Shown: positions 53,737 to 62,842, counted from the stretch's first letter. The stretch: 64,000 nucleotides of DNA from Hathewaya massiliensis (GCF_902143515.1 NZ_CABFVD010000007.1:85426-149425), one strand, 5' to 3'. Program-made: numbers and translations. Notes: generated by a model from the sequence alone, not told the origin.

Positions 53737-54876
53737 TTAATCCTCCCTTAAATCATCCAATATATCATCATTGGATTTTAATATTTCTTCTAATCCATCT
53801 TTAGGTGTTTCTTCTGTAACTTCTGCTGGTGCAACTTTTTCAACTTTGCTTAATTCTTCTTTGTATTTTTCTATAGCTTCCAGTGCTCCTGGACTAAATT
53901 TAAAGCTATACAATCTAGCAAACTCTTCAACCTCTTTATAATGCCCTATATCAACAAGCATACCATTATCCCAACGCGCTCCCGGAAGTGATTTAGCCAA
54001 ATTATACATTTTGTCGCTATACCCTTCCCATTTTACTACTAATTTATTTTTATCTTTACGTTTCATTATCCATCTAGTACATTCTTCTTCATATTCTGCA
54101 TTTATTGCATTATTCCTTACAGTTTCCTCTAATATGCAAATTGGGAATCCGGCATTAAGAAGTTTGTTTCCCAGTTCTGCAGCTCTATCTTCTGCAGTTC
54201 CGGTTGTCATAGTGATTTTTCTTTCCCATACGCCTTCCCATTTGTACCCTAAACCTTTTACAATTTCTCTAAATCCCTCATTTTTTTCAAATTTAACTTG
54301 GATCTTATCATCTGAATATGTTATTTCAGCAACTGCATTGGTAATTTTGCTTTCAGGGAAAACTGTACTTTCTAATTTAACTTCCTTTTCTTGTTTTTGT
54401 TCTATTACTTTTTCTTCTGTTTTAATGGCATTTTTTCTTTCAGTAACAATTAATTGTATAACCTTACCTCTGTTTTCTATCCAATACTTAGCATCTATTT
54501 TATTTAAAAGCATATAGTCTATTATACATTTAACTTCACTTTCTTTTAACCCGTGAAGTTCTCCGCTTAATCTCTCATATCTCTTTAATTCATTCTCATC
54601 TATTTTATTTACCTTGTCTATAAACTCTTGTCTAATGGTATTTGCCCAAGCAACTTGCTTTGGAGTACCTGTTAGATCTGGCAATTCCATTTCTTTTGCT
54701 TTTTCTTCTGCTTCTAGTTGTTTTCTTTCTCTTTCTTGTTGTAAATATTTTTCATAGCAATCAGGACACATCTTTGAAAAAGCATTTTCTTTTTTCCACT
54801 CTCTATCTTTTACAGGACCTATAATATCAACTCTTCCTTCATGTCCGCATGAAAATGTTCCATAATACCATGCCAT
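53737..54876 (-). CDS. HARP-like DNA-binding protein with N-terminal zinc motif
   Basis: About 379 residues. C-G-H near residue 9 and C-P-D-C near residue 36 suggest a zinc-binding start. L-T-G-T-P-K-Q-V-A-W-A (about 70-80) is a motif I have seen in phage proteins of this type. Later segments, G-V-W-E-R-K-I-T-M and G-A-R-W-D-N-G-M-L-V-D-I with E-E-F-A-R-L-Y-S-F, resemble the HARP fold of SMARCAL1-type annealing helicases. The SNF2 helicase lies just downstream, so the two might work together. Start ATG 54876 (AAGGGG) preferred over TTG 54885. Driven by P3. Confidence 0.6.
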   Translation of the reverse strand: MAWYYGTFSCGHEGRVDIIGPVKDREWKKENAFSKMCPDCYEKYLQQERERKQLEAEEKAKEMELPDLTGTPKQVAWANTIRQEFIDKVNKIDENELKRYERLSGELHGLKESEVKCIIDYMLLNKIDAKYWIENRGKVIQLIVTERKNAIKTEEKVIEQKQEKEVKLESTVFPESKITNAVAEITYSDDKIQVKFEKNEGFREIVKGLGYKWEGVWERKITMTTGTAEDRAAELGNKLLNAGFPICILEETVRNNAINAEYEEECTRWIMKRKDKNKLVVKWEGYSDKMYNLAKSLPGARWDNGMLVDIGHYKEVEEFARLYSFKFSPGALEAIEKYKEELSKVEKVAPAEVTEETPKDGLEEILKSNDDILDDLRED

Positions 54877-54907
54877 AATTGACAACCCCTTTCTTTATCT
54901 TAATTAA

Positions 54908-54936
54908 ATTATACCGTACAATTTGCCGACCGTCAA
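54908..54936 (-). promoter_or_regulatory. Shared-type promoter P3
   Basis: Minus strand TTGACG, 17 bases, TATAAT, only one base different from P1 in the spacer (GTCGGCAAATTGTACGG). Confidence 0.8.
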
Positions 54937-54955
54937 TAGGCAAATTAAAATACAC

Positions 54956-55387
54956 CTATTTTAATTTGCCATATACTCTTTCCATAGCATCTTTTGTAAT
55001 AAGAGTAATTCTACCAGCCTTTCTATAATCAAACCACTGTTCAAACTTACCATTTTGAATCGCTTTTCTAATGGTGCTTTCATCTTTACCCCAAAGTAAA
55101 GCAGCTTCTGTTGTAGTATAAACTCTGTATAAGTCAATATCCGGATCCTCTATTGTTAAGACCATATTCTCCCTTATAGGTTCGCTCCAAAGCCCTTCCA
55201 CTACACTTATTGTTTTATTTTCGGAAAGCTCATTAAACTCACCTACTTTTTCAACATAAATATTTCTGTTACGTCCATCAGAAACACTTCTGTCACCCCA
55301 TTTTATTGCCAAAACCCTAGATTGGAAACTTTGAAGTAATTCCTGTAATTCTTTTGATTCTAAAATTTGTTTTCCAGTTAATTTCAT
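54956..55387 (-). CDS. Protein with C-terminal excisionase-type HTH
   Basis: About 143 residues. The C-terminal part Y-T-T-T-E-A-A-L-L-W-G-K-D-E-S-T-I-R-K-A and then G-R-I-T-L-I-T-K-D-A-M matches MerR/excisionase-like helix-turn-helix 17 domains. The front is unassigned. ATG 55387 follows GGAGGGG. Likely a regulator; leads into the P3-driven genes. Confidence 0.65.
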   Translation of the reverse strand: MKLTGKQILESKELQELLQSFQSRVLAIKWGDRSVSDGRNRNIYVEKVGEFNELSENKTISVVEGLWSEPIRENMVLTIEDPDIDLYRVYTTTEAALLWGKDESTIRKAIQNGKFEQWFDYRKAGRITLITKDAMERVYGKLK

Positions 55388-55429
55388 ACTTAACCCCTCC
55401 ATTCATTTTAAAGAAGATATTGAAATTTT

Positions 55430-55762
55430 TTAAGCTACAAGAACTCTTCTAGCAACTAGATCCCATTCTGGATGCAAGCTTCTTATTTCAGCTGCTTTCT
55501 TTTTTAATGCCCACATCTTAGGCATGTTATTGTTTTCTAGCCAACCATTAGGGAACCATACATTCATTTTTCTTTCGTTCCCTAATATATCTTCAAAGAA
55601 AATAACTAAACATTTGGCTTTAGCAGTTTCTTTAACTACTACAACTCCCTTAGTGCCTTTAGCTTCTACCCAAGCTAATTTTAAAGCCATGCTTAATCTT
55701 GCTGAATAATCTCCTTCTAAAGTTTTTGCTATTTGATGTGCTCTTGTCATAATTTCTCTCAT
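55430..55762 (-). CDS. Hypothetical protein, paralogue of the 142-residue protein
   Basis: About 110 residues. Its N-terminus parallels that at 47081-47509. No enzyme motif. ATG 55762 is used, since TTG 55768 is too close to the GGGG site. Promoter P4 lies upstream with two 13-bp repeats. Confidence 0.55.
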   Translation of the reverse strand: MREIMTRAHQIAKTLEGDYSARLSMALKLAWVEAKGTKGVVVVKETAKAKCLVIFFEDILGNERKMNVWFPNGWLENNNMPKMWALKKKAAEIRSLHPEWDLVARRVLVA

Positions 55763-55794
55763 TTTCAATATCCCCTTTCCTTATCTTTAATTAT

Positions 55795-55845
55795 ATTATA
55801 TCACGTTAACGGGAAAAATAAACATCTTTTTTCACGTTGAAGGGA
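55795..55845 (-). promoter_or_regulatory. Promoter P4 with paired operator-like repeats
   Basis: A TATAAT (55795-55800) with a weak -35 16 bases upstream. CCCGTTAACGTGA (about 55801-55813) and CCCTTCAACGTGA (about 55832-55844) form direct repeats that flank it, suggesting a regulator site different from P1-P3. Confidence 0.55.
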
Positions 55846-55869
55846 ATAACCATTCGACAATTTAAGACA

Positions 55870-55908
55870 AAAAATAAAAAAAGTAGCCACAGCCTAAGCC
55901 ATGACTAC
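55870..55908 (-). terminator. Terminator after the holin-like gene
   Basis: TAGTCATGGC/GCTGTGGCTA stem (wobbles allowed) followed by TTTTTTT on the minus strand. Confidence 0.75.
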
Positions 55909-55920
55909 CCATTAAAATTA

Positions 55921-56160
55921 TTATTTAAAGTTTTCAATAACATTCTTACCAGTTGAATAAAATCCACCAGCAGTTAATCCAATAACCAATCCATACATTA
56001 ATCCTTCTTTTGTTCCAGTACCCATAAATAACACCCCAAATATGCACCCAATTATTAAATTTAAAACTGGAATTAATTTAGGTTTTACTCCTATGCTCTT
56101 AAAAAATTCTGCTAATGCCATAACTAACCCTGTTAAAACTCCTAAACTTGTAAAATCCAT
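55921..56160 (-). CDS. Holin-like small membrane protein
   Basis: 79 residues with two to three hydrophobic helices (about 5-20, 30-48 and 52-70), and a GGAGGA-type site before the ATG. Its size and place downstream of the amidase fit a phage holin, which would open the membrane for the amidase. No sequence motif proves it. Confidence 0.6.
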   Translation of the reverse strand: MDFTSLGVLTGLVMALAEFFKSIGVKPKLIPVLNLIIGCIFGVLFMGTGTKEGLMYGLVIGLTAGGFYSTGKNVIENFK

Positions 56161-56234
56161 GTGTTTTCCTCCTTAAAATTGCTAAAACTTTGTGTTTTAG
56201 CTTGTATTGAATTATTTTTATTTAGACATAGAAA

Positions 56235-56268
56235 AGGATTAGAAAGCTTTTTTATGTTCTCTAGTCCT
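56235..56268 (-). terminator. Terminator of the 48-residue protein gene
   Basis: AGGACTAGA/TCTAATCCT stem with one wobble, followed by TTTTC on the minus strand, 20 bases after that gene's stop. Confidence 0.6.
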
Positions 56269-56288
56269 ATCTTATATGCCACTTATTT

Positions 56289-56435
56289 TTACTCTTCTTT
56301 TAATTTTTCTATAATATTCTTGCAATACTCTATTCCTAATTTAAATCCTTCATTTTTGTCTTTACTCCATGATTTATTATCTTTATCTTTATAAAAGTCT
56401 ATTTCTTTTTTAAAAATATTTAATATTTGTTCCAT
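56289..56435 (-). CDS. 48-residue protein in the lysis cluster
   Basis: ATG 56435 with GAGAGGTGAAC upstream and TAA at 56289. It encodes 48 mostly charged helical residues (E-I-D-F-Y-K-D, G-F-K-L-G-I-E-Y-C-K-N-I-I-E-K). It fits neatly between the amidase and holin-like genes. No family recognised. Confidence 0.6.
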   Translation of the reverse strand: MEQILNIFKKEIDFYKDKDNKSWSKDKNEGFKLGIEYCKNIIEKLKEE

Positions 56436-56449
56436 AAGTTCACCTCTCT

Positions 56450-57277
56450 TTAATTGAGTTTCTCAAAAAATTTCTTCCATGTATTCTTTCCTACAACCCC
56501 ATCTGAATTTAAGCCATATCTCTTTTGGAAACTAGATATTGCATCTTCTGTTCCTTGTCCAAAAACTCCATCTGCTCCGTATGGCTTAAGGAAATTAATA
56601 TATCCCATATTGATAAGCATTTCTTGAATTATTTTTGTTATATTTCCTATAGCACCTCTTTTGCATGTAGGAGCAGCATTAAGAGTATTAGGACCAACTA
56701 TGCCATCAACTGATATACTTCCAAAGCCTTGATTATTTATTTCTTGTTGAAGTCTTTTAATCAATTCACTTTTGCCACGATCTTTAGTCTTTGAAGTAAC
56801 TTGTTGAACGTCTGCCTTTATTCCTTGATTTCCTTTATTATTTCTAAAATCTTCTAAAGGGAAATATTGTCCTGGACAGTCTGAACTTCCTCTCTCTCTA
56901 TGTCCATATATAGGCATATCTCCATATTGATTTTTAAGATATTGTATTAACTCTAATCCTGCATTAAATTGTACATTAGGCATTGACTTGTCTTGATCAT
57001 GGTATCTACCTTCAAAGGCAACACCTATTGAATTTTGGTTAGCACCTTTGCAGTGAGCTCCTATAGTCCAGTCTGGTCTACCTTTGTATATAGAACCATC
57101 TTTTCTAATGTAGTAGTGATAACCTATCCCAGACCAACCAAAGCTATCTCTGTGCAATTCATGTAGTCTTTCTACTGTCCATCCATTGCACTCTGTATGA
57201 TGCAATATAATCTCCTTTGGTGTATTATTATGTGGTGATGCATTTCTAAAACTAAGGTTTTTATCTATAATGTTCAT
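56450..57277 (-). CDS. N-acetylmuramoyl-L-alanine amidase (phage endolysin)
   Basis: 275 residues. An amidase_2/PGRP domain (about 20-150) with zinc ligands in L-H-H-T-E-C, Y-G-H-R-E-R and S-D-C-P-G. Two peptidoglycan-binding type repeats follow (I-S-V-D-G-I-V-G-P-N-T near 195-205 and G-V-F-G-Q-G-T-E-D-A, G-V-V-G-K-N-T-W near the end). It cleaves the amide between MurNAc and L-Ala in the wall to release phage. No signal peptide, so it needs a holin. Confidence 0.9.
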   Translation of the reverse strand: MNIIDKNLSFRNASPHNNTPKEIILHHTECNGWTVERLHELHRDSFGWSGIGYHYYIRKDGSIYKGRPDWTIGAHCKGANQNSIGVAFEGRYHDQDKSMPNVQFNAGLELIQYLKNQYGDMPIYGHRERGSSDCPGQYFPLEDFRNNKGNQGIKADVQQVTSKTKDRGKSELIKRLQQEINNQGFGSISVDGIVGPNTLNAAPTCKRGAIGNITKIIQEMLINMGYINFLKPYGADGVFGQGTEDAISSFQKRYGLNSDGVVGKNTWKKFFEKLN

Positions 57278-57358
57278 AATATCTTCCTTTCTTGTTTAAT
57301 TTTTGTATACAATATAAACGTGGTAAATAACTAAGTCTACAAATCAATGTATACACTT

Positions 57359-57613
57359 TTATTTAAATAAATTTCTTTGTATTGCATAAAAAAAGAAGCC
57401 TACAAAGCTTCCTACTAATAAACCTATAAACCATTTCATTGTGCTTACTAAAGAACTAATTTGCTCACATAAATTTTCTATTTTTGCTTCTGTTTTAGAT
57501 TGATATTGTTCTAATTTATCTATCCTTTCACTATGATTATTAATTCTTCTCTCATGAACTTCTATTTTTTCATCTATCCTCTTGTGTCTTTCTTGACATA
57601 TTCCCTTTTCCAC
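57359..57613 (-). CDS. XhlA-like phage haemolysin/holin-associated protein
   Basis: 84 residues: a charged helical coiled coil (about 8-60) with H-E-R-R-I-N-N-H-S-E-R-I-D-K-L-E followed by a C-terminal membrane helix (about 61-80). This is the XhlA/BhlA layout in lysis cassettes of Gram-positive phages. GTG start with GGAGGT before it. Confidence 0.78.
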   Translation of the reverse strand: MEKGICQERHKRIDEKIEVHERRINNHSERIDKLEQYQSKTEAKIENLCEQISSLVSTMKWFIGLLVGSFVGFFFYAIQRNLFK

Positions 57614-57632
57614 ATTGCACCTCCAGTAAAAT

Positions 57633-57674
57633 AGGCAATAAAAAAAGACTACTCTCTAGTCCTGTTTATTGCCT
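57633..57674 (-). terminator. Terminator after the tail-type gene at 57683
   Basis: AGGCAATAAA/TTTATTGCCT outer stem with an inner GACTA hairpin and T-run on the minus strand. Confidence 0.75.
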
Positions 57675-57682
57675 TTTAGATT

Positions 57683-58384
57683 TTATTTTTCTTCCATTCT
57701 CAATATTTCTAAATTATCAAATTGTTTCTGTAGTTTATCAATAGGTTTAAAAGTTTCTGAATTAATTGTTGTATTTTTAGTTAAAGTATTTAAATCTTTA
57801 AATCCATAAATGTTATAGTCTTCTTTAGTTAATATATTTTTACCTTCTAATTCAGGAATCAAATTATATTGGTTGTTTGAATAATATTCAGGTTTAATTG
57901 TGTAATAGTGATTGTTATTTTTTAAGAGATAATTATAATCTTTAACAGTTTCTATATACCACTCCGAATCTATTCTAAAAGGCTCATTTAATGGACTTGT
58001 AAATTTATAAGTTCCTTTCGGTAAACTTTCTATAGTTTTTTCCCACTGTGCTTCCTTTACCTGTGTTGTTTTTTGGGGATAATGCCTAGTTACATCTATA
58101 TATATCCCATTTTCTAACTTAAATATATTCAAAGGTGCATTTCTATCAGCCCATGTTGTTGTACCACAACGCCATATGTTCACAATTGGGGTTAATATTT
58201 CGATTTCTAAATAGGCATTATTTCTCCAATAAAATACTCTTGATGTATTCCACTCGTCAGGTGTGGTACCATCAAACAAACCAAAGTTGTTTATTGTACC
58301 TCCTCCAATGCCATTAAACGATATAACTTTATATTGTGCTTCTTTCCTTAATCCGTCAATGCTAGGTTTCGCAATTCCTGCCAT
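57683..58384 (-). CDS. Phage tail-type or receptor-related protein
   Basis: 233 residues. The front (G-G-G-T-I-N-N-F-G-L-F-D-G-T) and the following aromatic-rich part look like beta-sandwich appendages of clostridial phages. Its position after the tail genes and before the lysis cassette suits a distal tail or fibre protein. No exact family recognised. Confidence 0.5.
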   Translation of the reverse strand: MAGIAKPSIDGLRKEAQYKVISFNGIGGGTINNFGLFDGTTPDEWNTSRVFYWRNNAYLEIEILTPIVNIWRCGTTTWADRNAPLNIFKLENGIYIDVTRHYPQKTTQVKEAQWEKTIESLPKGTYKFTSPLNEPFRIDSEWYIETVKDYNYLLKNNNHYYTIKPEYYSNNQYNLIPELEGKNILTKEDYNIYGFKDLNTLTKNTTINSETFKPIDKLQKQFDNLEILRMEEK

Positions 58385-58415
58385 AATATCACCTTCCTTT
58401 GTTTATTTTCTTTAA

Positions 58416-59583
58416 TTATGCATTATCTACATATATAATTTTATATGTATTATCTTTAGTAAATTTATAAGTTATTGTTTTACTATCTTCACCAAAACTA
58501 ATAATTAATTTTTATATCTCCATTAAACTTAACATACACTTGTAGCAATGTATTTGAAGCATACACCACATCAAAAGTATCTTCTTTAACTTGTATCCAC
58601 TTACCTTGTCCATCATACTGTAAATCTAGGTTATCTAATTCCTCAATATCTGTAATATTATTCATACTAAATAAATAAGCAAATCTTATCTTTTTACTTG
58701 TTACTAATTCATTCCAAAACACATCATTAATTTTATTGAAAATTTCTATACTCATGCCATTAACTCTGACACTTTCTATATCTAAATTTATATCTACCCA
58801 TTTGTCAGTTTTAAATGTTTTCCATGTCTTACCGCTATCTACACTGCAAACTATTTTCATATTCTTACCTGTAGCAGTTAGCTTAAAGTAGTCTATATGC
58901 TCTACATTGCTTAAGTTCATATCACCTGTTGGGATTAATAATCTATCAAATGGTATAGCTTTAATTCTTAGTTTCTGTATTAAGCCTTCTTCAAAATCCT
59001 CAAATGCTACTATGCTTTTATATTTACTTAAATCAAGCATAGTAGAATATTCCTTAAATGTTTCTTCATCTTTTGTTACTGTATAATCTTGTATATGCTC
59101 AATTTTCAGATGTGCTTTCCCATCAAAAATTAACATGTCATCTTTTTTAAAATCATTACTTTCACCATTTGTAAACTCATTTTTGGTTATTATTTGATCT
59201 TGTGTACCAGTTGTATCATATCTTAGTACATTTACTCTAGGAACTTTAAAGTCTAAGGTATTTATAGGTATATTTATTATTCTTGGCTCTGTATTACTAC
59301 CTACAATACCCATCTTAGATATTTGTTTCATACCCGCTCCGACTATTTCTCCAGCATCTACACCATCTATAGTTGTGAATTTACCCGTATCCTCACTATA
59401 AGCTACTAACTGCTTATTTTTCTTATTTACTACATCAACATCTTCTAATTCTTCAAATTTAGTAATTCTTTTAGCAACTATTTCTTTTTGTATTTTTTCA
59501 CTTGTCCAACCTGTTTTATTAGAAATCACACTATCGTCAAAGACTATATCTTTATCTAAGGTTACATTAAAAAACTCACTCAT
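58416..59583 (-). CDS. Phage structural protein, C-terminus frameshifted
   Basis: The main frame from ATG 59583 (AGAGGTGAG before it) ends at TAG 58498, giving about 361 residues rich in beta segments, including G-W-T-S-E-K-I-Q-K and W-I-Q-V-K-E-D-T-F-D. Beyond the stop, another frame reads I-S-F-G-E-D-S-K-T-I-T-Y-K-F and ends at TAA 58416, as if it were the natural tail. A one-base slip at the run of five A (58509-58513, minus strand) would join them. Either a mutation or a programmed slip. Exact tail role unknown. Confidence 0.55.
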
Positions 59584-59593
59584 ACACTCACCT

Positions 59594-60592
59594 CTATTCA
59601 CGAATAACTAGTTGAAAATCCCTAACATTAAAGTTGTGGTTATCTGCATTTTTTATAATTTTAACAAGTAATTGCTTAATCTCTCCTGGAGCTATAGTGT
59701 CTATTGTTAATATGTCAAAATAATCCTCCCCATTCCATGATAATTGAACTAAATCATTAGTAGTCGTTTCAGTTCCTATAGTAATATTTTTATATTCTTT
59801 ATTACTTATATTTTTAATACTTATAAATTCCTCTAAGTCCTGCAATAAAACTGGATTAGTGTTTGTTACTACAGTTCCATGATAAATTATTTCAAAATTA
59901 TAAGGGCTTAAAATATAAATATCTCCATAACCAAGATTGAACAAATCAGATTTATAAAATTCTTTACCAGTAGTATCTTTAAATATAAAATATCCTTCTA
60001 TTTTATTATCTAAAAACACTTTACACTCCATATCAGCATTAAATTCTCTAGTAAGGATTAATTCATCTTTGTTATTGTAAAATTCAACTATAGAGCCTTT
60101 TGGTGCATTTTGCAAGGTAACATAAGCGTTAGCATAAACCTTATAATTATTAAGTATAAAATCTTCATTACAATGCTTTGTAAAGCCTTGTTTATTTATA
60201 GACTCTGTAAACTTCATACCACCTATATTTTTATATTCCTTTCCATCATTACTACTATACGCTTGGATATAACCATCTTTTCTTAATATCTTCCAATACT
60301 TGTTTTGTTCGTTGAGTTTATTATCTTTAATTCCAAAAGTATAATCATTGTTACCTAAATAAATCATGGAATAATTATCTTCGCTCATGGTTTTAAAATT
60401 TTCTTTTTCTAGCTCTATTACAAATTCTTCATAGTCAAACTTTCTTTCAATTTTATTATTAGAAATTAATTTCAACTTACCTGTTTTAATATCTCTTACA
60501 ACATTCGCACTTCCAGCAAAATCTGAAAAAGAAGAAGCTAAGAAAAAATTCTCAGCTTCAAGTAGCCCATTTTTAACTTTTATAAGTTTCAT
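59594..60592 (-). CDS. Phage tail/baseplate-type protein
   Basis: 332 residues, long beta-rich stretches with aromatic residues, such as W-K-I-L-R-K-D-G-Y-I-Q-A and N-I-T-I-G-T-E-T-T-T-N-D. Resembles concanavalin-like or carbohydrate-binding appendage proteins. Ends ten bases before the next start. No firm family. Confidence 0.5.
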   Translation of the reverse strand: MKLIKVKNGLLEAENFFLASSFSDFAGSANVVRDIKTGKLKLISNNKIERKFDYEEFVIELEKENFKTMSEDNYSMIYLGNNDYTFGIKDNKLNEQNKYWKILRKDGYIQAYSSNDGKEYKNIGGMKFTESINKQGFTKHCNEDFILNNYKVYANAYVTLQNAPKGSIVEFYNNKDELILTREFNADMECKVFLDNKIEGYFIFKDTTGKEFYKSDLFNLGYGDIYILSPYNFEIIYHGTVVTNTNPVLLQDLEEFISIKNISNKEYKNITIGTETTTNDLVQLSWNGEDYFDILTIDTIAPGEIKQLLVKIIKNADNHNFNVRDFQLVIRE

Positions 60593-60603
60593 GGTATTAT
60601 CTC

Positions 60604-60849
60604 CTATACAGAAGGTGTCATAACTGTGTCTATCGGTACTATTTCAACAACCATAATTCTATCAATAGAACAATATTGTCCACCACGATTTAATATTTTC
60701 CTCGCTTCTTCTTTGACTTCATCAAAACAATTAGTAGTGTGTGCTATGTACCACCCATTATTGCCACATTGAAAAACTCCCCATGTTTTCTGTCTTGGGT
60801 TGTTGAAACTTCCTTGATTTTTGTTTGTAACTGCACTATAACCTGCCAT
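60604..60849 (-). CDS. Small phage protein
   Basis: 81 residues with C-G-N-N-G-W-Y-I-A-H and two further cysteines. GGAGG precedes the ATG. It sits between tail-type genes. Function unknown. Confidence 0.5.
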   Translation of the reverse strand: MAGYSAVTNKNQGSFNNPRQKTWGVFQCGNNGWYIAHTTNCFDEVKEEARKILNRGGQYCSIDRIMVVEIVPIDTVMTPSV

Positions 60850-60865
60850 AATATTACCTCCATTT

Positions 60866-62842
60866 TTAAAATTTTTGTGTTTCTATATAATAATGTCTTT
60901 TAGATTTAAGTTTATCTAATGATCCAATTAAATCACCATTAGTTAGTGTCCTATTAAACAGTCTTTCTATATCCATATATTTTAGATTTCTCCATAATGG
61001 GACTATGTCAAAGTGATGGTACTTCATATAGTCTATAAGATTAGCAAATAACATACCTGCATATTTAATACCTATCATTTTATCCTGTGTATGATCTTTA
61101 TCTGCCATAAACCAAACCTTTTCAGCTTCCCACCTTATCCATCTATATGTCCTTAAGTAGTGCTCTCTACTACCTTTTAGATTCATCTCCTGCACCGTTG
61201 TATCTAAGTTCAACCAATCCAGTAATACTTCCATAATAAACTCAATAGATTCATGACCACTTGCATTAGCAAATTGACTAGCACTATGCTGCACTATCAT
61301 GCCTACTATGTTTACCATATCAATCATTATTTCAATAGATAGATTTATTTCTTCTAATCCATAACCTAAATCTATGCCTTGTAAATCTTCTAAATAAGGC
61401 ATAAAGCTTATAGGATGTTTATTTTTTTCTACTAGCCAACCATGTTCTCTATCTTTTCTATTAATAGACAATGCTTTCTTTAAATAGTTATAATCATATG
61501 GAAGTATCTTTTTGTCATAAGGCTCTATTGCTCCTAATACCCACCATCTTTGTATAACTTCTAAATCTGTAGTAGTGTATGGGAGATAAATATCTATTCT
61601 AAATTTATTCAATCCTTTAAGCTCATTATATTTATTTATTAATATTTCTTTATTTAATCCTTTAATTTCAATTCTATTATCAATTTTCAATTCATCTTTA
61701 TTAAATCCCAAGGTATTACCCTTAAAAATATTTTTAAAACTCATATATTTTTGTAATGAGTTAGAATTGTTTTTAAATATTTCAATAATTTTATGTTTAT
61801 TTAAATTTATAGAATCACATTTACTTAATCTAATAATAGTATCTTTATTTAGTTCCAGTATATTATTAATTTTAGAAATTCTTTTTAAAGTGTTAGTATA
61901 AAATAATTTAGTATCAATAGATTTTACAATGTTCTTTATATTATCTTTTTCTATATTGGTATAGTTGTATTTATTTAGTCTAAAATTATTTATTTTATAT
62001 ACTAGATTGCTATTTGTTATTTGTCGAAGTCCTTTCTCATTCTCCCTGTCTAAGTAAATGCTTGTTAATATATCAGCTTTCTTTATATCTACTCTGTTTA
62101 CATTAAGGATATTATTTTTAATATTCATAGATCTAATAGTATATTTATCTAAATATCTATTATTTTTAATAATACCTAAGCCTTTTTCTTTATTCTTATC
62201 TAAATAAGTTGCACTAGTTTTAGTTAACTCTTGTTTTCTAGTTACGTCTATATTGATACTGGAATTTATGCTCATACCTTTTAGGAAGTCTAGATCTAAT
62301 CCAGTGCTAAATTCTATAGTGATATATTTAGATTTATTATAATTCTCAACATTAATTGTATAATCTGAATTACTTAATTCTATTTTTGAATCTCTCACAA
62401 ATTGTTTTAGTGATACATCTTTAAATAATCCTAAACAGTGAGTATCTAGTAAGTTTTTAGCTTTAAGCATGTTTATATCAACATCATTACAATTTAAAGC
62501 TGATAGATTTTCTTTAATTATTTCTTTTTCTATAAAATTTAACTCTTTTGCCGTAGATTTACTTATAAGTTTATTGGTTTTATCTAAGCTGATTTCTATA
62601 TTTTTATATACTTCATTATTAGCATTTATAATAATGTCTTTACCACTATATTTATCAATTTCATTAGTGCTACCATAAAAACTTTTAATGTCAATTTTAT
62701 TAATTTCAGTTTCATTTTTCTTATAAAATAATTTAGTCTTGTTTTTAGAAATATCCTCTCTTGTGTCACATTTAAAAGTGGCACTAGAAAGATTATCCCC
62801 TACATAAGTAAAACTACATAAGGGAATTGTATGTAGGGGCAT
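60866..62842 (-). CDS. Phage tail-region protein with internal quasi-repeats
   Basis: 658 residues. A beta-rich beginning, then many short Lys/Asn/Ile-rich quasi-repeats of about 20-30 residues (such as Y-L-D-K-N-K-E-K-G-L and Y-L-D-R-E-N-E-K-G-L), then a globular C-terminal third with I-Q-R-W-W-V-L-G-A-I-E-P and W-I-R-W-E-A-E-K-V-W. The middle could form an extended fibre or shaft. Adjacent genes place it in a tail module. No named family recognised. Confidence 0.5.
   Translation of the reverse strand: MPLHTIPLCSFTYVGDNLSSATFKCDTREDISKNKTKLFYKKNETEINKIDIKSFYGSTNEIDKYSGKDIIINANNEVYKNIEISLDKTNKLISKSTAKELNFIEKEIIKENLSALNCNDVDINMLKAKNLLDTHCLGLFKDVSLKQFVRDSKIELSNSDYTINVENYNKSKYITIEFSTGLDLDFLKGMSINSSINIDVTRKQELTKTSATYLDKNKEKGLGIIKNNRYLDKYTIRSMNIKNNILNVNRVDIKKADILTSIYLDRENEKGLRQITNSNLVYKINNFRLNKYNYTNIEKDNIKNIVKSIDTKLFYTNTLKRISKINNILELNKDTIIRLSKCDSINLNKHKIIEIFKNNSNSLQKYMSFKNIFKGNTLGFNKDELKIDNRIEIKGLNKEILINKYNELKGLNKFRIDIYLPYTTTDLEVIQRWWVLGAIEPYDKKILPYDYNYLKKALSINRKDREHGWLVEKNKHPISFMPYLEDLQGIDLGYGLEEINLSIEIMIDMVNIVGMIVQHSASQFANASGHESIEFIMEVLLDWLNLDTTVQEMNLKGSREHYLRTYRWIRWEAEKVWFMADKDHTQDKMIGIKYAGMLFANLIDYMKYHHFDIVPLWRNLKYMDIERLFNRTLTNGDLIGSLDKLKSKRHYYIETQKF

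Noticed and set aside
54011..54517. Opposite-strand 168-codon frame in the HARP-like gene
   Set aside because: It lies fully within a well-supported gene, is Ser/Leu-rich and lacks a ribosome site.
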